DNA of 64,000 bases from Chitinophaga sancti (lineage in GTDB: Bacteria > Bacteroidota > Bacteroidia > Chitinophagales > Chitinophagaceae), in the NCBI RefSeq assembly GCF_034424315.1, contig NZ_CP139972.1:2170001-2234000 (forward strand), given 5' to 3'. Positions 1 through 8,602 of this stretch are shown here, in pieces (position 1 is the stretch's first letter; the number at the start of each line of letters is the position of its first letter). The position numbers and the translations under genes were made by a program. The notes beneath the pieces are model-generated. The model did not search any database and had not been told where the DNA came from. It saw nothing but the letters and a program-made list of their open reading frames with translations.

Positions 1-3000
1 GCAGCTTATAATCCATTTCTTTCATCATACCTGCTGGTATCGCAAAATTCAATTGAGCCATACCGGAGTCATAAGCAAATGATGTTTTCAAAGAATCACC
101 ATTTTGATCAGCAAATTTTATCCCTATGTCATCAGCAAACAAATAGGGTTGTCCGCGTTTCAGTTTGATATACCCATTGGGAGATTCTTTTGGCAGGAAA
201 TGAGATTGTTGTTTTACCGGGTATGCATAAGCTATATTCTCCCATGGAATATAGGCGGGCGCTGTGCCGGTAGTAAATGAGGTGGCCTTTGTTTCATGGT
301 CATCCAATGCGAGCCAGGTAGTTCCATTTTGTCTTTCTATGTGTACTCTGGCACTGGCATTTAAAGTCGTATTAGGTGGCAGAATATCACGCAGGTTCAG
401 GGTAGCGGTCGTACCATCCCCGGAGATTTCGGTGGTACCTGTTATCATTGTTTTATCGTTCAAGATATTAATCCCATCCAGTTGCACACGGTAGGTCTCC
501 ACCTCATCATAATTATTCAGCATAGAAAAGGGTTTCATCACGGGTATATTGAAAGCCACCTGTGGTGCGGCAAATACACTTACTTCGGCAGATTGAGGTG
601 CGGGTCTTATATCATTGATAATGGCAAGGTCCAGTTCCTTTGCATCGGCGATTTCACATTGCGTACCTAGTTCAACTTTTATACGGGCAGTACCGTGTAC
701 CATTCCTCCTAATACGGAATACTTCACACCTACTACACCTTTCATCCAGACCGGGTTTGGCATCTTTGCCTGTAATAAAACTGCTGCTGCCAGTTTGGCG
801 ATAGGAAAACCTCTTTTCTTTCCAAATACTTTTACCCGCATGCCTACTTCTCCATTCAGGTAAGCATAGGCTTGTCCGGTGGCATACCATCCATTGATCC
901 CAATGATCTCATTACTCCCCTTACACCTGGCCTCTCCATAATCGCGGAGGCAGATATCTGCACCTGCCCCAATATTAAAGTCTCCATACACCCCGTAGTC
1001 AAAACTAAATCCCATAGAAAAATGTGCCCCAAAAGCAAGGCCTCCACCAGATTTCAATGGAAATTCCATGGTATTGTAATCACCTAAAACATCACTCACT
1101 TCTTTGGGTAGCGGTGGCATATCCTCCAGCTGTGAGCCAGTCATAAAGTACGTCTTAGCCGTCGCTAATCCGGCGATGTCCAGGTTAAACATCTGTGAAG
1201 GACGACCTATATAAAAATACCAGCCATCGGGTCCTGTATGCAAGGCACTTTCTCCATTCCCTTTTATAAAGCAATTAATATAGGTTTTCGCGATCGCATC
1301 AAATGTACCATTCACATTATCGTATCGCATTTTTAATGTAATGCGGATGGCTGCACTTTCATCACCATTGGCAGCGGTGCTGTTCACTGCTTTTACCGGC
1401 AAATGCAAAACATATCCGGCACCATCAAATTGTGCATACCGGAAAGCACCATCAGTACCGAACTGCACTTCCAGCGAAGCATTGACATTGACGATCATTT
1501 CTTTTACCAGTGCCAGTGAAACGCCGCCCATAAAACCCAGGCCAGCTTCCTTACTGGGTATGTATTGGAAGATCTCATCTACTTCTTTCAATCCTCCCTG
1601 CTGATCTACTTTATTCCTGGAAGCATAAGGATCGAAATCGCGCGGTCTTTCCATGTGATAAGATAAACCACCCATCAGGCCAGTTAGATTTAACATGGGA
1701 GGTATTGGTATATTGGTACCTACATAAGCATCCACATGGTAATACCTGTAATCGTCTTTCGATCCGAAATAAGCAGTGGCCCTTGCTTCCGGGATCGGCC
1801 CGGGTAAGCCGAATTTCAGGTAGCCCCTGAAGCCGTTTCCATATATAGGATGTTTGTCAAACAGCGTAAGAATGCCATCCATTTTAAAAGCCATGACAGC
1901 AACGGATAAACGGATATCATCGATGCTGGCTTTTTCTTCAGTTAGCACAAATGAGGTGGAGCCACTAAATCCCTTATCAGCAGCATTCATGAAATTCAGT
2001 TTCACGGCAGCCCCGATGGCGATCTTACCTGCTGAAATACCCAGGCGGATACTATCAAATGAAATGGGGAAAGCGGCCATTTTACTGCTGGTGCTACCCA
2101 GGGAAAAAACGCCACTATGCACATAAGGCTGTTGGGTAGAAAGCACCAGGTCCTGGAAGGCGACGCCTTGAATATTCAATACCCCTTTGTTGATATTTAC
2201 TTTCCCATGCAGCGTAGCAACCGGCACAAAGTTACTTACTTCAATCCTGGAGTTCTTATCCAGGGAGATCTCTCCTGCAAAACATGCATACTTTCTATCC
2301 TCTGCTATGGACAATGCAAAGGAATAGTAAGGCACTGTACCCCGCATATTTACAGCTGCTTCATAATCGATCGGTGTTGTACCCAGGAAAGGTATTTGCA
2401 ATTGCCCGGCCAGTGAACCGCCATTCAGTTTATTCTTACAGAAATTAATGCCTATTTGACTGACTGAAATGGGCCATCCGCCAAGATTGGCATCTCCTAA
2501 TTGCAACAGGTTTTTTCCTGTCAATGTGCCACTGATCCCCTGGTCATCGATGATAAAATCAGTGACCTTCACCACGGGCCGGCCAAGTTGCACAGGCAAT
2601 CCCACTTCCAGTTCCTGTAAATAAAATCCCCGCCACAAGGCATCTGTTGCCGCTAGCCCGGCAGGATTTGCCAGGTCACTTAAATCGACTATTGCATTCG
2701 TTACTTTAAAACTAAAATCTTCCAGACCGGCAATATGAAAGGCCGGCAGGTCTATGCCTGCTATAATATCACTGAGATCAGATACGTGTAACTGCAAAGT
2801 GGCTTTTAGCTGGTTGGCGGCTGGATCTTCCGGGGTAAGCCACTTGTTATCAAATTCGAATACAGCGCTTAAATTAGCCCCTTTAAAGCCGTTACAATCC
2901 CAATCAATATAATTCCTGCCATCACCTGGAAAAACGAGATCCAGGTGCTCATTCAGGCCAATAACCTGGTCTTTTAACAATACCAGCTTCGTAGCCCCGG

Positions 3001-3370
3001 ATACCCCTATCCCTCCCGGGGTGAAAGCGATATCCTTTCCCCCGAAGATCAGGTCATGGTCCGTACCCGGAAATGTAAATTTGAAATAAGCATTCAGATA
3101 GGCACCCATAGGGGTGAAGCGCGCACTGTCAATAGCAATGACATATACACGTCCATTGATTTCCCGGACAAGGCCCACTGGTAAGTGACCCATTTCCTGC
3201 GAACCCAGTGAGCTTACATAGCGCCCGCTGTCCTGGATTGATTTGAAGACACCTGCTACATAGTTTGTATCCGGTGTAGCATCCGCCAGGGACGTGGCGG
3301 GATTTAACAGGCATAGGATGACTACGCACAATTGCTGTAGCACAGGTATTGGGTTAGCGTTAAATTTCAT
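1..3370 (-). CDS. very large secreted protein, N-terminal part (C-terminus outside window)
   Basis: I read this frame codon by codon from the ATG at 3370 to the window edge and met no stop in 1123 codons, so it is a real gene cut by the window border. The N-terminus looks like a signal peptide: Met-Lys start, hydrophobic run LCVVILCLL, likely cut after SLA near residue 34. The rest is rich in Gly, Ser and beta-type alternation, with repeated phrases such as L..G.IG and several G-G-L/G-A-G stretches, suggesting stacked beta domains on the cell surface or in the periplasm. I recognise no named family and see no catalytic motif. GC content and codon use match the neighbouring metabolic genes. 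Existence is close to certain; function is unknown. Confidence 0.85.
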   Translation of the reverse strand, partial: MKFNANPIPVLQQLCVVILCLLNPATSLADATPDTNYVAGVFKSIQDSGRYVSSLGSQEMGHLPVGLVREINGRVYVIAIDSARFTPMGAYLNAYFKFTFPGTDHDLIFGGKDIAFTPGGIGVSGATKLVLLKDQVIGLNEHLDLVFPGDGRNYIDWDCNGFKGANLSAVFEFDNKWLTPEDPAANQLKATLQLHVSDLSDIIAGIDLPAFHIAGLEDFSFKVTNAIVDLSDLANPAGLAATDALWRGFYLQELEVGLPVQLGRPVVKVTDFIIDDQGISGTLTGKNLLQLGDANLGGWPISVSQIGINFCKNKLNGGSLAGQLQIPFLGTTPIDYEAAVNMRGTVPYYSFALSIAEDRKYACFAGEISLDKNSRIEVSNFVPVATLHGKVNINKGVLNIQGVAFQDLVLSTQQPYVHSGVFSLGSTSSKMAAFPISFDSIRLGISAGKIAIGAAVKLNFMNAADKGFSGSTSFVLTEEKASIDDIRLSVAVMAFKMDGILTLFDKHPIYGNGFRGYLKFGLPGPIPEARATAYFGSKDDYRYYHVDAYVGTNIPIPPMLNLTGLMGGLSYHMERPRDFDPYASRNKVDQQGGLKEVDEIFQYIPSKEAGLGFMGGVSLALVKEMIVNVNASLEVQFGTDGAFRYAQFDGAGYVLHLPVKAVNSTAANGDESAAIRITLKMRYDNVNGTFDAIAKTYINCFIKGNGESALHTGPDGWYFYIGRPSQMFNLDIAGLATAKTYFMTGSQLEDMPPLPKEVSDVLGDYNTMEFPLKSGGGLAFGAHFSMGFSFDYGVYGDFNIGAGADICLRDYGEARCKGSNEIIGINGWYATGQAYAYLNGEVGMRVKVFGKKRGFPIAKLAAAVLLQAKMPNPVWMKGVVGVKYSVLGGMVHGTARIKVELGTQCEIADAKELDLAIINDIRPAPQSAEVSVFAAPQVAFNIPVMKPFSMLNNYDEVETYRVQLDGINILNDKTMITGTTEISGDGTTATLNLRDILPPNTTLNASARVHIERQNGTTWLALDDHETKATSFTTGTAPAYIPWENIAYAYPVKQQSHFLPKESPNGYIKLKRGQPYLFADDIGIKFADQNGDSLKTSFAYDSGMAQLNFAIPAGMMKEMDYKL

Positions 3371-3566
3371 GATTACCAGGTTTCAAACAATATTTTGAAT
3401 ATAGGATTATTTTCGCACTAATAAATATTTAATTATTTTTTAAAAATATTATATGACAGTATTTATCGTCCTTGTCAGGCGCGCATGATATAAATAAATA
3501 ACTGGCGATTTAATATGGAGAGTATGTTTCAATGATTGAGATCAATATTAGCTAACTGGCAATTGC
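3371..3566. other. AT-rich intergenic stretch
   Basis: No open frame of useful length is seen. The first 120 bases upstream of the large minus-strand gene are very AT-rich, as expected of its promoter region, but I cannot place a convincing TAnnTTTG element. Confidence 0.5.
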
Positions 3567-3780
3567 TTATTGATGAATGACATTCGTTGTTGCATTTACC
3601 GGCAAATCAATTTCTTTCGAGGTTGTATTCCCCGGCAGATGAATGTCTATCTCTGTTTCATTTCCTCGCAGTTTGATTGCTTTCAAGACTGCGTTTCCGG
3701 CAAATCAATCTCTTTCAAGGTCGCATTCCCCGGTAGATGAACGTCTATCTCTGTTTCATTTCCTCGCAGTTTGATTGCTT
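3567..3780 (-). pseudogene. frameshifted 3' continuation of the 3781-4332 gene
   Basis: Immediately after the stop of the 183-codon gene the minus strand can be read on, in other frames, as further copies of the same motif. The gene itself ends LPGNATLKEIDLPETQS. Downstream, KAIKLRGNETEIDVHLPGNA is readable, then a second copy, then LPVNATTNVIHQ and a TAA at 3567-3569. Restoring one G in each CCGGAAACG (to CCGGGAAACG) joins all copies into one frame with LPGNA at every junction. The C-terminal tail therefore seems to have been about 70 residues longer before a 1-base loss. Confidence 0.6.
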
Positions 3781-3838
3781 TCAAGACTGCGTTTCCGGCA
3801 AATCAATCTCCTTCAAAGTCGCATTCCCCGGCAGGTCA
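3590..3838. repeat. 98-bp tandem repeat (about 2.5 copies)
   Basis: Near-identical units begin at 3687 and 3785, exactly 98 bases apart, and a more diverged copy lies at 3589-3686. The diverged left copy keeps one extra base at the place where the other two read CCGGAAACG, so the ancestral unit was 99 bp or 33 codons. The two near-identical units share the deletion, which suggests that the deletion came first and the duplication later. Confidence 0.85.
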
Positions 3839-4332
3839 AAGACCTGGATTTTTATTTTCCCCGCAGGTGGTAAACTATTCGCTTTATAATACCAATCCAC
3901 GCCATTCCTGGCCATCACCGCCTTGCCTCTTTCCTGCAAACTGCCCGCCGCATCAAATACACAAACCTCTACTTCCGCTACCCTGAATTCATCCTTCGAC
4001 CGCACTACCACTGTCGTTTCTTCCAGCTGTGCCGCCTGCACTTCAGGGGAATGAAACGCATCCTTTACCGCCATATTATAAGCATTCTGCCCCGGGCCAG
4101 CTAAGGATTGATAATAAGCCTTGATTTCCGGATCCGCCATCATCACCTTTGCATAAGCCGCCGCAACGCGCATCTTGTACCTCGCTTCCAGCTGCTTTTC
4201 CGTCGGTTTCTTATTAGACTTTCCGCGTTTTTTGGCCACTATAACCTGGCCGTTCCTCCTGTAAATTGAAATTTCCTTGCCGATAGAACCTTCGACAAAT
4301 TGTAATAAGCTGTTGTCTTTTAATAAAGCCAT
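3781..4332 (-). CDS. hypothetical protein, basic N-terminus, repeat-type C-terminus
   Basis: A 183-residue protein with no signal peptide. Residues 20-60 are strongly basic and include YRRNGQVIVAKKRGKSNKK. The central part (60-110) looks helical and the last third beta-like, ending in the LPGNATLKEIDLP motif that recurs in the DNA downstream. The overall plan (short N-terminal beta segment with YRR.G, then a helical QLEAR.K....A region) recalls small Bacteroidota-only hypothetical proteins, but I cannot assign a family. It is transcribed divergently from the SDR gene at 4577, with a perfect hairpin between them. Its stop comes from a frameshift inside a repeat, so the present C-terminus may be truncated. 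Confidence 0.65.
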   Translation of the reverse strand: MALLKDNSLLQFVEGSIGKEISIYRRNGQVIVAKKRGKSNKKPTEKQLEARYKMRVAAAYAKVMMADPEIKAYYQSLAGPGQNAYNMAVKDAFHSPEVQAAQLEETTVVVRSKDEFRVAEVEVCVFDAAGSLQERGKAVMARNGVDWYYKANSLPPAGKIKIQVFDLPGNATLKEIDLPETQS

Positions 4333-4417
4333 AAAATTGCTTTTGGGGTTATGAAATGAATATACAAATAAAGGGTCAGCCTTTGTACTTCTTTTACTCT
4401 AAATAAGTACTAATACA

Positions 4418-4470
4418 TCATTTGAAGGTCACTTCAATATCAAGTAGATATTGAAGTGACCTTCAAATGA
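4418..4470. promoter_or_regulatory. 24-bp perfect inverted repeat between divergent genes
   Basis: Bases 4418-4441 pair perfectly with 4447-4470 around the loop AAGTA. Each arm contains a near-palindrome, TGAAGGTCACTTCA on one side and TGAAGTGACCTTCA on the other, so several nested dimer sites are possible. No T-tract follows, which argues against a simple terminator. It sits 85 bp upstream of the gene starting at 4332 and 106 bp upstream of the gene at 4577, so an operator or a structured 5' region is plausible. Confidence 0.6.
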
Positions 4471-4576
4471 CCTTAAAATAAATTATTAGTGTAAAACATA
4501 AGCCCTGTTTAACTAACAAATGTCAAGTAGATTCCCCTGCTCTGTGCTGACATTTGTGTGATCAAAACAAAACACA

Positions 4577-5587
4577 ATGGCACAAAAGAATTTAGCACTC
4601 GTATCTGGCGCAAACGGACATTTAGGCAATAACCTGGTCAGACTTCTTATCAAAAAAGGTATCCCTGTCAGGGCCACTGTCCGGAATATCAATAATAAAA
4701 CCCCATTTCATGGCCTCGATTGTGAAGTAATGCAGGCCGACATCACCGACAAAGCCTCTTTTATCAAAGCCCTGCAAGGTGTTGAGACCTTTTATGCTGT
4801 AGGTGCCTCCTTCAAACTCTGGGCAAAAGATCCTAAGAAAGAGATCTATGATGTAAATATGGATGGTACCCGCAATACGATCGAAGCGGCGGCAGCGGCA
4901 GGTGTAAAAAGGATCGTATATGTCAGCTCAATTGCAGCCCTGAACTATACCCAACTTCCGACTAAAGAAAGTAATGGATACAATCCGGACCGCCGCGACA
5001 TGTATTACAACTCTAAAAATGACGGGGAATTACTGGCTTTTAAACTGGCAAAAGAATTAGGGCTTGAACTGGTATCTGTGATGCCCGCTGCCATGATCGG
5101 AAGTGAGGCCTTCCTGCCACTGAACGTTTCTTATAGCGTGCTGCGACTTATTCTCAATAAACAGATCCCTGTGGATACCCGTATCACTTTAAACTGGGTC
5201 GATGTGAAAGATGTAGCCGAAGGCTGCTACCTGGCCGCGCAAAAAGGGAAACCCGGTGAGCGGTATATCCTGGCAAATGAACAATGCATGACGATTACAG
5301 ATACAACAAAATTAGCACAGGAATTATACCCTGCTCTGAAACTGAAAATACCGGGAAGTGTACCTAAATTCATGCTCTTTGCGATTGCAGGTATAATGGA
5401 GCTTTCAGCGCGGATGAGTAATAAGGCCCCCGTACTGACCCGGAAAGATATAGCGATGTTCTCCGGTTTGCAGCAAAACTTCGACATCTCTAAAGCCAGG
5501 AGAGAATTAGGTTTTAACCCTACATCTCCCAAACAGGCGGTGACAGAAGCATTGGCTTACCTGGTGGAACACAGGGAATTATTGTAA
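4577..5587 (+). CDS. NAD(P)-dependent extended SDR (epimerase / dihydroflavonol reductase-like)
   Basis: A 336-residue cytoplasmic oxidoreductase with the Rossmann motif GANGHLG at residues 11-17, an acidic segment after strand 3 (QADITD), Ser near 117-118 and the catalytic pair Tyr143/Lys147 in YYNSK. Length and plan fit extended SDRs of the NAD-dependent epimerase/dehydratase group, close to dihydroflavonol-4-reductase-like enzymes that reduce ketones or aldehydes. The substrate cannot be read from sequence. A Crp/Fnr-type gene begins 8 bases after the stop, so the two are probably co-transcribed, and that regulator may control the pair. Confidence 0.9.
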   Translation: MAQKNLALVSGANGHLGNNLVRLLIKKGIPVRATVRNINNKTPFHGLDCEVMQADITDKASFIKALQGVETFYAVGASFKLWAKDPKKEIYDVNMDGTRNTIEAAAAAGVKRIVYVSSIAALNYTQLPTKESNGYNPDRRDMYYNSKNDGELLAFKLAKELGLELVSVMPAAMIGSEAFLPLNVSYSVLRLILNKQIPVDTRITLNWVDVKDVAEGCYLAAQKGKPGERYILANEQCMTITDTTKLAQELYPALKLKIPGSVPKFMLFAIAGIMELSARMSNKAPVLTRKDIAMFSGLQQNFDISKARRELGFNPTSPKQAVTEALAYLVEHRELL

Positions 5588-5595
5588 TTTTGGCG

Positions 5596-6180
5596 ATGCA
5601 TAAAAAACTACTGCATTATATCGCTTCTAATATAAGGCTCACTGAAAAAGATATAGCACTGATAGAGAAATATTTCGAACCTGTGCTATATCCTAAAAAC
5701 AGGATCCTGGAGGAAGCAGGCAAGGTACCTCAATACCTGTACTACATTGTATCCGGCTACCTGCGCCTGTTTCATTACAATGAAAACGGGGATGAAGTCA
5801 CTACGCATATCAATTGCCCTCCGGGCTTCTTTACGGCTTATTTCAATTTTATCAATCAAACAAGGGCGGATGAAAATGTAGAATGTGTGACGGATTGCGA
5901 ATTGCTCCGCATTACGAAGGATGACCTGGACCTGCTCACAGCGGAAAGCGATGTGATGAAGGATTTTAGTATCCGCGTATTCCAGCAGTCTATTACTTAC
6001 AACGAGAACAGGTCAAAGGAACTGGCGACCCTGACTGCGGAGCAACGATATGTAAAATTGATTCAGAACTATCCGGACATTTTGCATAATGTCCCGGTTC
6101 AATATATTGCGTCTTTCCTTGGCATGAAGGCAGAAAGCCTGAGCAGGATCAGGAGGAAGCTGATGAATGATCACAAATAA
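5596..6180 (+). CDS. Crp/Fnr family transcriptional regulator
   Basis: A 194-residue regulator. Residues about 20-115 form a cyclic-nucleotide-binding-type beta-roll (ILEEAGKVPQYLYYIVSGYL), followed by a dimerisation helix and a C-terminal winged helix (VQYIASFLGMKAESLSRIRR, residues about 165-185). I prefer the ATG at 5596; a TTG two codons upstream is possible. The phosphate-binding cassette of true cAMP receptors is not obvious, so the ligand is unknown, as is usual for this large Bacteroidota subfamily. It follows the SDR gene by 8 bases and is probably in the same transcript. Confidence 0.88.
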   Translation: MHKKLLHYIASNIRLTEKDIALIEKYFEPVLYPKNRILEEAGKVPQYLYYIVSGYLRLFHYNENGDEVTTHINCPPGFFTAYFNFINQTRADENVECVTDCELLRITKDDLDLLTAESDVMKDFSIRVFQQSITYNENRSKELATLTAEQRYVKLIQNYPDILHNVPVQYIASFLGMKAESLSRIRRKLMNDHK

Positions 6181-6213
6181 AATACCCCTTAATAAGGCTA
6201 TTATAGCCTAATA

Positions 6214-7266
6214 TTGCGTTGCCTTTTGCCCGGTGCCTGCACCCCGAAGGGCGTAAATGACGACTATATGCAAATGACCGATGACGTTGTTGCCAGGGGT
6301 GATGGTAGTCTCCAGGACACCAATATCCTTTACTTTGGCAGATGGAATTTCAGTGACAGCACACAATTCAATGCCTGCTGGGGAGGTGCTTATATTAAAG
6401 TAAACTTTACAGGCACTACTGTAAAACTTCTAACTGCCAATACCAGCAATTTTCATGTAAGGATCGATGCTGGCCCGTGGGTATCTTACAAAAACAGGGG
6501 CGGCATCATAGACCTTACGGCAACGCCATTAGTTGCTGGTAATCATACCCTCAGTATTGCGCAGGGCAGAGACTTTGATTACCACTTCAGTTTCCAGGGC
6601 CTGGTCCTGGATGCCGGTGCTACTACCAGCAAGCCCACCGCATCAGACTACCTCATTGAATACATTGGCGATTCTATTACCGCCGGTTACCTCAACGAGC
6701 AGGCGAATGTATCGGCTTATGCATGGATCTGCTCCGAAGCGTTAGGTGCTGAACATACACAGATCGCCTATCCAGGTATTGCGCTGGTGAGCAGTGCCAC
6801 GCATGGTATTGCGATGGACAGCCAATATTTCAAATTGCAAGCGCCTGGTTATTCGCCCCGTGTAGCATGGGATTTTACGAAGTATACACCGAATGCGATA
6901 GTACTGAACCTGGGTACAAATGACGGTGATTATGAAGATAGCGATGATACTTTCCAGGCGGTATACGAGTACCTGTTGAGTGGTATCAGGAATAAATTTC
7001 CGCAGGCGGAGATCTTTGTAATGCGTACTTTCCTGGGGATCCGGGCGCAGCCTACGGCAGCTGCAGTGGCGGGCCGTATTGCCGCGGGGGATCAAAAGAT
7101 CCATTATGTAAATACCGAAGGCTGGCTCACACCATCAAGTTCCGATTACCTGGCGGATAATATTCATCCAGGTGAATCAGGGCATATTAAAATAGCAGGC
7201 TTATTGCAGGCGGTATTAGCGCCTTATGTGAAAGATGTTTCGGTCATTCCGGATGGCATGATGTAA
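6214..7266 (+). CDS. CE2-type acetylesterase (SGNH hydrolase), probable lipoprotein
   Basis: About 350 residues. An N-terminal jelly-roll-like domain (residues 35-135) is followed by an SGNH hydrolase domain with GDSITAG (Ser154), the block III motif GTND (Asn236) and D-N-I-H-P (Asp315, His318). This two-domain order is that of carbohydrate esterase family 2, which removes acetyl groups from plant polysaccharides. The residues just after the start, LLPGAC, make a lipobox with Cys9, so the enzyme is probably surface- or periplasm-anchored. The start is odd: TTG at 6214 gives only eight residues before the lipobox, no ATG lies upstream before the in-frame TAA at 6193, and the first ATG (6268) would lose the Cys. 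Either a non-ATG start is used or the signal peptide is damaged. Confidence 0.85.
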   Translation: MRCLLPGACTPKGVNDDYMQMTDDVVARGDGSLQDTNILYFGRWNFSDSTQFNACWGGAYIKVNFTGTTVKLLTANTSNFHVRIDAGPWVSYKNRGGIIDLTATPLVAGNHTLSIAQGRDFDYHFSFQGLVLDAGATTSKPTASDYLIEYIGDSITAGYLNEQANVSAYAWICSEALGAEHTQIAYPGIALVSSATHGIAMDSQYFKLQAPGYSPRVAWDFTKYTPNAIVLNLGTNDGDYEDSDDTFQAVYEYLLSGIRNKFPQAEIFVMRTFLGIRAQPTAAAVAGRIAAGDQKIHYVNTEGWLTPSSSDYLADNIHPGESGHIKIAGLLQAVLAPYVKDVSVIPDGMM

Positions 7267-7343
7267 TTGGAAATCAAAGCAGGGGGCTGTTAGTGGATGC
7301 AGCAGACAGCGTGCACCAATTCAGCCTTTCTTATTGAATTGAA

Positions 7344-7553
7344 TTATTTAAACATCGTGTGGCGCCTCACAAATTCCCAATCCTCATCATCTGTGTTGAT
7401 CAGGACATACGTAACTCTCAAACCATAGTGGCTATCATAAATATTCATTCTCCTTTTATCAGCGTCCAATTCGACAGTATCACCAACTTTAACAGTTAGG
7501 GGAACATACCCATAAAATTCTGCGTAGGTGCCTTTTATTCTATAGGGAAACAT
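7344..7553 (-). CDS. small hypothetical protein, possibly the detached end of the gene upstream
   Basis: From the ATG at 7553 this encodes 69 residues (VPLTVKVGDTVELDADKRRMNIYD...), a beta-rich sequence with no recognised family. The same frame is open backwards without interruption to the TAA at 7617-7619 that ends the lipoprotein gene, with readable sequence such as WETNTHEFIDTSNQRMFPYR in between. It may therefore be an independent short gene or the lost C-terminus of the lipoprotein, cut off by a nonsense mutation. AT-rich like its neighbours in the Rhs scar. Confidence 0.4.
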   Translation of the reverse strand: MFPYRIKGTYAEFYGYVPLTVKVGDTVELDADKRRMNIYDSHYGLRVTYVLINTDDEDWEFVRRHTMFK

Positions 7554-7616
7554 CCGCTGGTTTGAAGTGTCAATAAATTCGTGCGTATTAGTTTCCCATA
7601 TTTTGATTCCGATCTT

Positions 7617-8255
7617 TTACTTTCGGTACCTGCCTTTTTTTGTTGCAAGGTCCACGTGCTCGTTTGCAAAATAAATAAGCGGATCGAGATAGCTCCTGAG
7701 TAAGGGAGATGTTAACTGCCCCCCATCCCAACCTTCCACTAATTTATAACGCTCCCCTACACGACTTTCAAGATACCATATAACTCCATCCTGTGCATCT
7801 GAAGTGTTTTCTGAAGTGTTGTTCCAGAAACCATTTTTAGTAAGAATACTTACAAAATCATTCCATTCTTTTGCACCGAGATTTATAATTGTATCCTTCA
7901 AAATCCCTTTTTGTTCAGAGCTGATATCTAACTCCTTGATATTCGCATATATGGTATCGGCAAACCTATTCACACGTATTACTATTGGATTCTCAAAGGA
8001 CCGTAACCAGATAAATCTTATAAATTCGCCCCTACCGGTATACTTTTTCAGAACCGGTTCCCTCATTTTAAAAAGAATATCATCTATCCAAGATCCGTAA
8101 TAACCTGAAGTTGTATCGTGGGGAAAGTATTGAACTGACGTATCATTAGGTATTAGCAGATTAAATTTATCAGCCACCACTTCTATTCTCCTACTCTTTT
8201 CCAGGCACGCAAGCTGTGTAACACATAATAGCAATACTAGTAGTATATATTTCAT
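7617..8255 (-). CDS. hypothetical lipoprotein, candidate immunity protein of the Rhs remnant
   Basis: A 212-residue protein with a short Lys-led hydrophobic N-terminus and a lipobox ending LAC at residue 17, so it is probably anchored in the periplasm. The rest is soluble and mixed in character; no family is recognised. Its ATG overlaps the stop of the Rhs tip fragment in an ATGA arrangement (8252-8255), which is typical of toxin-tip/immunity coupling. I infer, but cannot show, that it is the immunity partner of that tip. Codon use is AT-rich compared with the SusCD and metabolic genes. Confidence 0.6.
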   Translation of the reverse strand: MKYILLVLLLCVTQLACLEKSRRIEVVADKFNLLIPNDTSVQYFPHDTTSGYYGSWIDDILFKMREPVLKKYTGRGEFIRFIWLRSFENPIVIRVNRFADTIYANIKELDISSEQKGILKDTIINLGAKEWNDFVSILTKNGFWNNTSENTSDAQDGVIWYLESRVGERYKLVEGWDGGQLTSPLLRSYLDPLIYFANEHVDLATKKGRYRK

Positions 8256-8602
8256 ATTGGTAATCTTAATATCTCAGAAATAGTCTTCGGTTGATCCATT
8301 GGTGCTTCAACCTTAGGTTCATTTTTATTGAAAATAATCGCACTTTGCCCATTTCGCCTTGGCTTGTCGCTGGGATCACAGGGAAGATTATAACGCATCA
8401 CAAAATCTTTTGCCGCTTCAGCTATCGATTTAAATTTGTCTCCAGGGTCTACTACCATACTCCCATCAGGGTCAATAAAGCGTGAAGGAATATCTATCGC
8501 TTAACCATATGAAGAAAACCTTCTCATACTATCAGCAAGTGAGTCTATCGTATGCCATCTCCCTATTTGTTGATCATACATTCTCGCTCCATAGTCATAC
8601 CA
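8252..8602 (-). pseudogene. second Rhs core end plus C-terminal tip (nonsense mutation)
   Basis: From 8602 downwards the minus strand reads [20 protein letters not shown], the standard end of a Bacteroidota Rhs core, then SSYG, a TAA at 8501-8503, and on in the same frame to SRFIDPDGSMVVDPG. Compared with the neighbouring intact core ([18 protein letters not shown]) the alignment has no gaps, so the stop replaces a Tyr codon. After FIDPDG comes a unique tip of about 68 residues containing EAAKDFVMRYN. That resembles the start of tip domains found after Rhs cores, but I cannot name its toxin family. An ATG at 8458 could still express the tip alone. Confidence 0.7.

Noticed and set aside
264..2416. 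A series of short plus-strand open frames at the left edge.
   Set aside because: They lie antisense to the continuous 1123-codon minus-strand gene, have low-complexity or shadow-type composition and no family features.
3590..3838. Programmed ribosomal frameshifting at the CCGGAAACG repeat.
   Set aside because: No slippery heptamer or downstream pseudoknot is evident; a plain 1-base deletion followed by duplication explains the pattern.
3590..3838. A CRISPR array.
   Set aside because: The units are direct 98-bp tandem copies without spacers, and no cas genes are present; no CRISPR-like array was seen anywhere in the window.
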